Shown here piece after piece: positions 1 through 5,479 of a DNA stretch of 5,479 nucleotides. The number at the start of each line of letters is the position of its first letter. Within the stretch, counting starts at the first letter, position 1. The DNA comes from Nitrososphaeraceae archaeon (lineage in GTDB: Archaea > Thermoproteota > Nitrososphaeria > Nitrososphaerales > Nitrososphaeraceae), in the NCBI GenBank assembly GCA_021155845.1, contig JAJNBK010000122.1, forward strand, positions 1 through 5,479, read 5' to 3'. The position numbers and the translations under genes are program-made. Below the pieces are notes generated by a model that did no database searches, was not told the DNA's origin, and worked only from the letters and a program-made list of their open reading frames with translations.

Positions 1-1061
1 TTAACAATGAGGTTAGCCTCAGTCTGATTTATATTACTTAGCTCAGGGCTTATCTGGGTTACAACTTCGCCCTCTTCATTAATGCTTCTCTGACGTACTA
101 CGTTATTCCATTCGCCAAAATACAACGGAACTTCGGCAAGTTGTCCTGCCTGAATGAAAGTATTAAGTCTATCCCCCTGATAAGTGTCTGGAGAAGGTAA
201 GCCATACAAGCTAACTTTGAATATTACATTTGTTTTATTATCTGGTGCCATTTTTGCCAAATTCTCAGGATTTACACCTATCGGCCCTCTTAGATCTACT
301 GGTATATTCATACTGTATGCTATTGTCTTTTGGGTTAATGTTCTCAATTCATTTGTAATGAATGTATTGAAGTTTCCTACCTTTTCCCATTGATCTACAT
401 TATGTACTTGAGGTTCGCTTAGTATTTCATAGCCTATTGTACTTGGATGAGCATCCACAGTAGTTACTATTTTTTTCAAAAAGTCAGCTAATAATGTCCA
501 ACCGTCGCTTCCATTAGCATCCTTTACTGATCTATTCCACCAGTCTGTCCACCATGATTGCGCAGCTGGAAATTGAGTTCCACCTCCACTGCCTAATGGA
601 TAGGCAGGATTATTTTCAAAGAGAAAGGATGGAAAACCAGTTCCTCTTTGGGGATTCAGCCAAGATGATGTGTGAAATTGGTGATTATCGTAGAGTACTT
701 TTATTCCCCATTTATCAGCCGCATTTGCAGCAGCGTTTAACTCATTCATAAAAGAAGTAGGATCTTTCATGTATGATTCCCAAAACAGCACAAACCGAAC
801 ATGATTCATACCTGCTTCTGATAGTATCCTAAAAGAATCTTCAAAATAGTTTGCTGGTAAATCATAAGAAGGATTTCTTGCTTGAGGATTACGAGTATGA
901 AAGCCACTCATATCAACTCCAAGATAAGTTACGTCGCCATTAGTCTGCTGGGCTGATACGACATGTATTGATGCAGTATTGATAGTGGCTATACTAAGAC
1001 TAATAATTGACGATAGAAAAAAAAGAAGCAAGTGAATGTTTTTGTTCAATTTGTGATTCAA
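1..1061 (-). CDS. Secreted glycoside hydrolase family 5 (cellulase-like) protein, C-terminus cut by window edge
   Basis: This reading frame stays open for 353 codons from TTG at 1061 to the left window edge, with no stop reached. It begins directly after an in-frame TGA, so a non-ATG start is needed; TTG at 1061 is chosen because a TATA box lies 26 nt upstream, and TTG at 1049 is the alternative. Residues 1-37 form a signal peptide: Lys-containing N-region, hydrophobic stretch at 11-26, and a probable cleavage after VVSA before QQT. The mature part reads as a clan GH-A (beta/alpha)8 barrel: GVDMSGFH near 48-55, conserved Arg89 in HVRF, His127 in YDNHQ, acid/base Glu216 in YEILSEP, Tyr286 and nucleophile Glu317 in YFGEWN. 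By family, it should hydrolyse a beta-linked glycan outside the cell. Oddities are Ser215 where GH5 has Asn before the acid/base Glu, and Ser284 where the HxY His is expected. The substrate cannot be named; family assignment is firm, activity is inferred. Confidence 0.88.
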   Translation of the reverse strand, partial: MNHKLNKNIHLLLFFLSSIISLSIATINTASIHVVSAQQTNGDVTYLGVDMSGFHTRNPQARNPSYDLPANYFEDSFRILSEAGMNHVRFVLFWESYMKDPTSFMNELNAAANAADKWGIKVLYDNHQFHTSSWLNPQRGTGFPSFLFENNPAYPLGSGGGTQFPAAQSWWTDWWNRSVKDANGSDGWTLLADFLKKIVTTVDAHPSTIGYEILSEPQVHNVDQWEKVGNFNTFITNELRTLTQKTIAYSMNIPVDLRGPIGVNPENLAKMAPDNKTNVIFKVSLYGLPSPDTYQGDRLNTFIQAGQLAEVPLYFGEWNNVVRQRSINEEGEVVTQISPELSNINQTEANLIV

Positions 1062-1083
1062 TCAACGATTCTTTTACTCTCTC

Positions 1084-1092
1084 TTTTTATAT
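1084..1092 (-). promoter_or_regulatory. Archaeal TATA box of the GH5 gene
   Basis: The minus strand reads ATATAAAAA here. The octamer TATAAAAA (1091-1084) is centred 26.5 nt upstream of the TTG at 1061, the usual archaeal TATA-to-transcription-start distance. It therefore predicts a leaderless mRNA beginning at the start codon. The region upstream is AT-rich and contains a second TTTAAAA-like box near 1102-1109, so the exact start is not certain. Confidence 0.55.
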
Positions 1093-1175
1093 GTCTATCT
1101 GCTTTTAAATCCTTGGCAAATGCTTCCGTTTTTTAATGATATACTAAAAATTATTGATATCCTTATAAATAAATC

Positions 1176-1183
1176 TATAAAAA
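1176..1183 (+). promoter_or_regulatory. Candidate upstream TATA box for the beta-helix gene
   Basis: The plus strand reads TATAAAAA, the same octamer as the GH5 box on the other strand. It predicts transcription from about 1206, giving a leader of about 78 nt before the ATG at 1284. It competes with the TATATAAA box at 1266-1273; which one is used cannot be told from sequence. The whole 1062-1283 stretch is AT-rich and no gene is seen in it. Confidence 0.3.
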
Positions 1184-1265
1184 GAAATGTACTTATTATA
1201 TTATGAAAGGTGTACGTGTGACATTAGGGTTAAATGATTAGATCCTGTCATATGTATTGTTTGTT

Positions 1266-1273
1266 TATATAAA
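1266..1273 (+). promoter_or_regulatory. TATA box overlapping the 5' end of the beta-helix gene
   Basis: The sequence TATATAAA lies inside the 12-bp perfect palindrome GTTTATATAAAC (1263-1274). It is the same octamer as the box in front of the glycosyltransferase gene (4348-4355). Its geometry predicts transcription from about 1296, where an in-frame TTG codon sits, rather than from the ATG at 1284. It makes the long TTG start at 1257 unlikely if it is the true promoter. Confidence 0.4.
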
Positions 1274-1283
1274 CGAAAATCTA

Positions 1284-3203
1284 ATGAGACAACTATTGCC
1301 AACATTTTTGTTTTTGTTTTTGTTCTTAATGTTGATTGCGACTGTACCCTCCTTAATACTATCAATTACAGGCGAAACATCAGAGAAATTCCGTTCCATA
1401 TTGCATGATGCATATGGTGTCAGTTTTTTGTCAGTTAATCAATCAAGAACAGGTGAACAGGAGATCATACCAAAGAGCAATTCTTTTTGTGTGAACTATG
1501 ACAACAGGACTATGACAATAAACATTTGTGGAGGGAAGATGGACATGACAGCTCTTTATAGTATCATAAATAATTCAAAAATTTTGAATCAAACATCTCC
1601 TAAAAATTGGTTTCTTAACGCCAACATTTTGATAGCAAAAGGCGCAACCCTTTTTGCAACAGCAGGAAGAGCATATTCAATAGCAACAAAAGGAAATTTG
1701 CTCATAGATAATACAAAAATATCTTCATGGAATTTTACAATTAACTCAGATACTCTGTTGAATTCTAAAGCGCAACCAAGGGGTTATTTGGTAGTACCTT
1801 GGGATAGTACGGGACACATGAACATAACTAATTCAAATTTAAGTTATTTAGGATATGGTGGTGCGAAAGATACATGGGGTATCTCCTACTATGCCGGCGA
1901 TGGCAGTATTATTTCTAATAATTCTTTTTCTTTTAATTACAGAGGCTTTCACGCATCGGATGATGCATCAAATATTATGTTAGTAAATAATACAATCAAT
2001 AATAGTTATCAACACGGAGTTGTTGCTCATATCAACTCTACTAATCTTCAAATCTACAATAATGCAATTCACAATAACGCAAACCATGGTATTTTTTGCT
2101 CAGAATTATGTAAAAATATTTTAATGAAAAATAACTCTGTTTATAATAACACCCGTAATGGAATCTTCTTGAACCGATTGACAGTAGGCTCGGAGATTGA
2201 GAACAACACAATCTATCACAATGGAGGTTCGGGTATAACACTATCCAATTCATCTAGAAATGTAATTGCTAATAACACAATAGATGGAAATTCGTTAGGT
2301 GTAATAATTACTCGAAGCTCTTACGATAATTCGATTCATCATAATATGATCAAGGGTAGCCATTCAAATGGTATCTATCTTTATGAAAATTCTACTAACA
2401 ATACGTTCAAAAATAATACTATAAGAGAATCCATTGGCAATGGCATATACGTTCAAGGCAAAGGCACAAGTAATAATACTTTTATTAAAAATAATATAAC
2501 TAAAGGATCAAGTTATGGCATTCAATTTTTTAATGCTTCTAATAATATTCTTCTAGATAATACAATTTACAATAACTCCAACTATAATTATTACGGAAAG
2601 TCAGGAAGTATTAACACGATCATAGATACTCTATTTAATAATGCTTCATTGAGGTTTTTCGATGATCATAGCAGGTTTATATTACAATATACTAATAACA
2701 AAATTATTGGAGTTTCTAATAAAAAGATAATCAATACCGTTTATCCTACAAATACAACTCTTCTGATAAGGCCATTTAGTAAAAGTATAATTTTAGATAT
2801 GTATGATATGAGTGTAATTCCTTCCACTAACCATGTAAATATAACTGCTTTTACTAACGATTTTAAATCTAATGAAAAATATAAAAAATGGTCAGAGATT
2901 TCGCCGCCTGCTTTACCTATCACAACAAAGTATATGATCGGTGGATTTGAGCCGAACACACAAATTTCTATCAACGTAAATGGTTCGTTTTGGAATGCCT
3001 ATACTTCTAATTCATCAGGTTACATCACGTTCCTTTATGATGGATACTATACTCTAAAGCAATTTGAAGCTGAAGCCAATAATAAACCAGCCTTAGCAGC
3101 AATATTGTTCCTTGCGATTATCGTCATAGGGCTAGCAATATTATTTGTTATTTTTAAAAAACGCAAGCGCATAGATAAGACCCCAAAACATAACATCGGT
3201 TAG
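1284..3203 (+). CDS. Membrane-anchored right-handed beta-helix protein, AlgG-type mannuronan C5-epimerase-like
   Basis: Starting from ATG at 1284 the product has 639 residues. This start gives a signal sequence with Arg2 and a hydrophobic core (about 8-27); the frame extends upstream to TTG at 1257, and TTG at 1296 is favoured by promoter geometry. Residues roughly 130-430 are short Asn-rich coils with NN(T/S)I and GI motifs, typical of parallel beta-helix (NosD/AlgG/CASH) folds. Segments resemble periplasmic alginate epimerase AlgG in order: ISSW, SYLGYGGAKD at 187-196, then coils like RGFHASDD and HGVVAHINS. AlgG's catalytic His in its DPHD motif matches His249, but both Asp residues are absent and the following catalytic Arg position appears to be Glu274. 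A C-terminal transmembrane helix (603-624) followed by KKRKR anchors it with the helix outside. About thirty N-glycosylation sequons agree with an exposed archaeal surface protein. The role is inferred: binding or modifying a surface polysaccharide. A generic NosD-like annotation is the fallback. Confidence 0.82.
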   Translation: MRQLLPTFLFLFLFLMLIATVPSLILSITGETSEKFRSILHDAYGVSFLSVNQSRTGEQEIIPKSNSFCVNYDNRTMTINICGGKMDMTALYSIINNSKILNQTSPKNWFLNANILIAKGATLFATAGRAYSIATKGNLLIDNTKISSWNFTINSDTLLNSKAQPRGYLVVPWDSTGHMNITNSNLSYLGYGGAKDTWGISYYAGDGSIISNNSFSFNYRGFHASDDASNIMLVNNTINNSYQHGVVAHINSTNLQIYNNAIHNNANHGIFCSELCKNILMKNNSVYNNTRNGIFLNRLTVGSEIENNTIYHNGGSGITLSNSSRNVIANNTIDGNSLGVIITRSSYDNSIHHNMIKGSHSNGIYLYENSTNNTFKNNTIRESIGNGIYVQGKGTSNNTFIKNNITKGSSYGIQFFNASNNILLDNTIYNNSNYNYYGKSGSINTIIDTLFNNASLRFFDDHSRFILQYTNNKIIGVSNKKIINTVYPTNTTLLIRPFSKSIILDMYDMSVIPSTNHVNITAFTNDFKSNEKYKKWSEISPPALPITTKYMIGGFEPNTQISINVNGSFWNAYTSNSSGYITFLYDGYYTLKQFEAEANNKPALAAILFLAIIVIGLAILFVIFKKRKRIDKTPKHNIG

Positions 3204-3204
3204 C

Positions 3205-3217
3205 AAAAGTAAAAAAA
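3205..3217 (-). terminator. Oligo-T terminator of the dehydrogenase gene
   Basis: On the minus strand, 26 nt after the dehydrogenase stop codon, there is a run of seven T (3217-3211), then AC and four more T (3208-3205). Oligo-T tracts are the known intrinsic termination signal of archaeal RNA polymerase. A weak hairpin with CATC/GATG arms precedes it. It lies in the 39-bp gap between two convergent genes. The plus-strand gene has only a short TTATTTT tract near 3241-3247. Confidence 0.45.
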
Positions 3218-3242
3218 TTCAGCATCTAAAGGATGGCAGCTC

Positions 3243-4154
3243 TTATTTTCGTTGGAAAGGCGGTTTTGAGGATGTTAGTTCCTCCATCTTTCGGTTAATG
3301 TCAAGGACTACCTGAAGCAAATCTGGATTTAATTGCAAATTTCTAATAAAACCAGCTAGAGCCTCAGTATCTTTTGGTAAACATGCTCCTTCAAATGGTT
3401 TGCCGAATTGCGTTCCATAGTTTCCTATCCTCTTATCCATGGAAACACCTAAACTGACAGCTTTATCATCGATTCCCATTTGCTTACATACAAGTCCGAT
3501 TTCGTTGAAGAAGGATATTTTGAGTGAAAGGAAGCAATTAGAAGTATATTTTATCATTTCAGCAGCTTCAAAACTAGTTACGATGATGTTCTCAGTTAAT
3601 TGCTGGTAGACCTCCTTGAGAGGTTGCGACGCTCCTTTACCGTCTTCGCCTATAACTACTCTGTCTGGCCTAAAGAAATCATCAAAAGCGGTATTCTGCC
3701 TCAAGAATTCTGGATTATAACATACATCATAATCTATTCCAATCCTTGATGATGAACAATTTGTTTGTAAATAATTAATGACTACACTTCTCATGGTTCC
3801 AGGAAGCATTGTACTTCTGAAAACAATAAGATGAGGATGCTGTTGCTGCTGCTCATGTCGTCTATCTATCCTCCGAAGTGCATTTGTTATGTCATAGAGA
3901 ACAGACATGAGTTGTGATAAATCCTGCTCACCAGTACTGTTATTAGGAGTATTTACACAAACAAATGAAATGTCCGTTTTATCAATAATATCTTTAACGC
4001 TTGACGCAATTTGATAGCCCTCTTCCTTTAGAGTAAGTAGTCTTTGTTTAGCGATATCATAAAATAGTACATCATGACCAAGTCTGTGAAAGCCCTTACC
4101 AGTTGCACTTCCAACAACACCGGATCCGATGATTCCAATTTTTTTCATAATCAT
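3243..4154 (-). CDS. Short UDP-glucose/GDP-mannose 6-dehydrogenase family protein lacking the C-terminal domain
   Basis: This 303-residue cytoplasmic protein belongs to the NAD-dependent nucleotide-sugar dehydrogenases, which oxidise C6 of UDP-hexose or GDP-mannose to a uronic acid in two steps. The N-terminal Rossmann motif GIIGSGVVG is at 7-15. Family residues follow: FVCVNTP (64-70), Thr115 in FRSTMLPGT, Glu149 in YNPEFLR, Lys202 and Asn206 in EMIKYTSN, and catalytic Cys258 with Asp262 in GACLPKD. All catalytic residues are present. Usual members have about 400-450 residues; this one ends about 40 residues after the active-site Cys, so the C-terminal substrate-binding domain is missing. 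Only 39 bp separate it from the convergent beta-helix gene, so that domain is not hidden downstream. A Gln-rich insert (102-105) and Glu255 in place of the usual Gly are further oddities. The start at 4154 (ATG) has an alternative ATG at 4148 giving MKKIGIIG. UDP-glucose or GDP-mannose as substrate cannot be decided. Confidence 0.88.
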   Translation of the reverse strand: MIMKKIGIIGSGVVGSATGKGFHRLGHDVLFYDIAKQRLLTLKEEGYQIASSVKDIIDKTDISFVCVNTPNNSTGEQDLSQLMSVLYDITNALRRIDRRHEQQQQHPHLIVFRSTMLPGTMRSVVINYLQTNCSSSRIGIDYDVCYNPEFLRQNTAFDDFFRPDRVVIGEDGKGASQPLKEVYQQLTENIIVTSFEAAEMIKYTSNCFLSLKISFFNEIGLVCKQMGIDDKAVSLGVSMDKRIGNYGTQFGKPFEGACLPKDTEALAGFIRNLQLNPDLLQVVLDINRKMEELTSSKPPFQRK

Positions 4155-4204
4155 ATTTTTTAGTCATTGGCCATCTCAGGCCTTCTTATCGAGTGTTAAA
4201 ATGA

Positions 4205-4212
4205 TATATATA
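4205..4212 (-). promoter_or_regulatory. Candidate TATA box of the dehydrogenase gene
   Basis: The minus strand reads TATATATA here. It predicts transcription from about 4182 and a leader of about 28 nt before ATG 4154 (34 nt before ATG 4148). A second candidate, TTATAAAA at 4238-4231 on the minus strand, would start about 26 nt further upstream. No convincing Shine-Dalgarno sequence is visible before either ATG. Confidence 0.35.
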
Positions 4213-4260
4213 TTGTCCGTTATCTTTTTATTTTATAAGGTTCCTATTTATCTCAGCAGA

Positions 4261-4275
4261 ATATCTTTAAGATAT
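4261..4275. repeat. 15-bp inverted repeat in the divergent intergenic region
   Basis: ATATCTT and AAGATAT are perfect 7-bp arms around a single T. The repeat lies between the two divergent promoters of the dehydrogenase and glycosyltransferase genes, a sensible place for an operator that controls both. AT-rich DNA produces such repeats by chance fairly often, so the regulatory reading is weak. Confidence 0.3.
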
Positions 4276-4347
4276 ATGATAAAGAAGTATTTAGGACTAA
4301 ATTTTTCCATTCGATAAATACTATGTTCATCCTTCATTGGCAATGGA

Positions 4348-4355
4348 TATATAAA
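4348..4355 (+). promoter_or_regulatory. Archaeal TATA box of the glycosyltransferase gene
   Basis: TATATAAA is centred 27.5 nt upstream of the ATG at 4379, which puts the expected transcription start on the start codon itself. The mRNA is therefore predicted to be leaderless. The purine-rich stretch at 4353-4370 contains no GGAGG-like core, which agrees with initiation without a ribosome binding site. Confidence 0.6.
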
Positions 4356-4378
4356 GAAGAAGAGAAGAAAATTTGTTA

Positions 4379-5479
4379 ATGAGCCTTGGGATAAGTTTCT
4401 CTTCTCTAATACTTCTTCCAACAATTGCCTTGGCACTTATCATGATATCTGTTATTTCCTTATCCCTATTTCTTCCCTATTGGTTTGATTCTTACTCATT
4501 TGGAACTGACATTTTAAGTTGGGCTACGTCATTTACAGATGAAGTTGGTAGTACAATTCTTAGAGGTATTCAAACATTTTGGCTCTATATACCTTTAGGA
4601 ATAATCGGCATTTGGAGATGGGGGATATGGATATTTAAGAAATTATGTTCACTATATTATAAGCCAATCGAACCAGAAAATAAAGTGGAAAATTATACTA
4701 TGGGTCTAATAACGCCAGTCTATAATGAAGATCCGAGGGTTTTCAGAACAGCATTGGATTCATGGCAATCAAATAATCCTGACGAATTGATTGCAGTAAT
4801 AGATCAAAAAGATACGCATTGCATCAGAGTATTTCGGGAGTTTGCTCAAGACAAACCTTGGGCAAAACTCATAGTTACTTCAAAAGCTGGCAAAAGACCA
4901 GCATTGGCAGATGGGATCTTAGCATCAAAATGCGACATCGTGGCGTTAGTAGATTCAGATACAGTATGGGATCATAAGATAAGAGATAAATTGCTTGCGC
5001 CATTTCAAAATCCTATAATAGGAGGAGTAACCACACGACAGCATCCTATAGAGCGTCATACTGTATGGCAAAAGATGACAGATATCTTTTGGGATATGAG
5101 AAATTATTATGATTTGCCTTCCCAAACAGCAATGGCAAAAGCATTGACATGTCTTTCAGGAAGAACCTCCTTATATAGGCGGCAAATAATTTTGCCCAAA
5201 TTAAATGAATTTCTAAATGAGATCCTTTTTGGAAGAAAAAAGGAATCTGGAGAAGATAAATGCCTTACAAGATTAGTTCAGAGAGACGGCTGGAAAACAT
5301 ACTATCAAAGCAATGCAATAGTATTCTCTTCGGCAGCTTCGGACTTTAAGACCTTCTGGAGTCAGAGACTTCGCTGGTCTAGAAATAGTCATAATTCTGA
5401 TATTATCAGCTTATGGGATGGCTGGGCATGGAAGAATCCGTATCTTGCTTTTTATATGATAGACAGATTTATCACAATC
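4379..5479 (+). CDS. Membrane-bound family 2 glycosyltransferase, hyaluronan/alginate synthase-like, C-terminus cut by window edge
   Basis: The frame is open for 367 codons from ATG 4379 to the right window edge. The protein has two N-terminal membrane helices (about 8-32 and 66-86) and then a cytoplasmic GT-A domain. Motifs follow the order of processive GT2 enzymes: ITPVYNED (111-118) at the nucleotide site, SKAGKRPAL (168-176), DSD with Asp192 and Asp194 for the metal, LSGRTSLYR (259-267), GEDK with the probable base Asp293, and QRLRW (329-333), the Q(Q/R)xRW acceptor motif. Such enzymes polymerise a nucleotide sugar into a beta-glycan and move it through the membrane; more membrane helices should follow beyond the window. 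SGRTSLYR recalls Alg8 (alginate), while GEDK-CLT and QRLRWSRN recall hyaluronan synthases, so the sugar is open. The divergent sugar dehydrogenase could provide its uronic acid substrate. A TATA box 27 nt upstream supports this start. Family is firm; product is inferred. Confidence 0.92.
   Translation, partial: MSLGISFSSLILLPTIALALIMISVISLSLFLPYWFDSYSFGTDILSWATSFTDEVGSTILRGIQTFWLYIPLGIIGIWRWGIWIFKKLCSLYYKPIEPENKVENYTMGLITPVYNEDPRVFRTALDSWQSNNPDELIAVIDQKDTHCIRVFREFAQDKPWAKLIVTSKAGKRPALADGILASKCDIVALVDSDTVWDHKIRDKLLAPFQNPIIGGVTTRQHPIERHTVWQKMTDIFWDMRNYYDLPSQTAMAKALTCLSGRTSLYRRQIILPKLNEFLNEILFGRKKESGEDKCLTRLVQRDGWKTYYQSNAIVFSSAASDFKTFWSQRLRWSRNSHNSDIISLWDGWAWKNPYLAFYMIDRFITI

Noticed and set aside
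184..393. Plus-strand open frame of 69 codons with hydrophobic stretches
   Set aside because: It lies entirely antisense to the GH5 gene, whose catalytic motifs are clear, and shows no domain of its own.
554..751. Plus-strand open frame of 65 codons
   Set aside because: It is antisense to the GH5 coding region and has no recognisable features.
1203..1241. Tiny open frame of 12 codons starting ATG AAA GGT
   Set aside because: It is very short, lies in the promoter region and has no ribosome binding site or family; chance is the simpler explanation.
2041..2253. Minus-strand open frame of 70 codons
   Set aside because: It is the complement of the repetitive Asn-rich beta-helix coding region.
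2741..2974. Minus-strand open frame of 77 codons with hydrophobic character
   Set aside because: It is antisense to the beta-helix protein's C-terminal half, where the plus-strand frame continues unbroken.
1284..3203. NosD-type copper-binding function for the beta-helix protein
   Set aside because: NosD-like labels are generic for this fold; no nitrous oxide reductase genes are nearby, and the neighbours point to polysaccharide metabolism.
4129..4317. Plus-strand open frame of 62 codons encoding a hydrophobic basic peptide in the divergent intergenic region
   Set aside because: It overlaps the 5' end of the dehydrogenase gene and both promoters; its hydrophobicity follows from T-rich DNA, and no TATA box is suitably placed for its ATG.
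4248..4436. Minus-strand open frame of 62 codons
   Set aside because: It overlaps the TATA box and the first membrane helix of the glycosyltransferase gene and has no recognisable features.
1..5479. CRISPR array, tRNA or rRNA gene, insertion sequence or integrase
   Set aside because: No regularly spaced repeats, RNA gene signatures or transposase motifs were seen on either strand; the recurring AATAATAC-like strings in 1900-2600 encode the Asn-Asn-Thr coils of the beta-helix.

Overview
The window looks archaeal. It is AT-rich, its strongest promoter-like signals are TATA boxes about 26-28 nt upstream of start codons, and at least two genes appear to be transcribed without a leader. No bacterial -35/-10 pairs or strong Shine-Dalgarno sites decide the starts. 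The AT-richness, together with a secreted GH5 enzyme, an Asn-rich surface beta-helix protein and a synthase-type glycosyltransferase, fits an ammonia-oxidising Nitrososphaerota archaeon of the low-GC Nitrosocosmicus type. That placement is inference from general knowledge; no marker gene is present.

Layout from left to right. (1) Minus strand, 1-1061: a secreted glycoside hydrolase family 5 (cellulase-like, clan GH-A) protein, cut off at its C-terminus by the window edge and starting at TTG. (2) A divergent AT-rich intergenic region, 1062-1283, with several TATA-like boxes. (3) Plus strand, 1284-3203: a large right-handed beta-helix protein related to AlgG-type mannuronan C5-epimerases, with an N-terminal signal sequence and a C-terminal membrane anchor. 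(4) Minus strand, 3243-4154, convergent with the previous gene: a short nucleotide-sugar (UDP-glucose/GDP-mannose) 6-dehydrogenase that lacks the usual C-terminal domain. (5) A second divergent intergenic region, 4155-4378. (6) Plus strand, 4379 to the right edge: a membrane-bound family 2 glycosyltransferase of the processive hyaluronan/alginate-synthase type, truncated at its C-terminus by the window edge.

Taken together, the four genes resemble a surface polysaccharide locus of the alginate or hyaluronan kind. The dehydrogenase would make an activated uronic acid, the synthase would polymerise and export it, the AlgG-like beta-helix protein would bind or modify the polymer outside the membrane, and the GH5 enzyme would trim or degrade a beta-glycan. 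The genes are not a single operon: they alternate in strand, and each has its own apparent promoter. The most interesting points are the AlgG/AlgD/Alg8-like combination in a probable archaeon, the loss of catalytic residues in the AlgG-like protein, two replaced family residues in the GH5 enzyme, and the one-third-shorter dehydrogenase.
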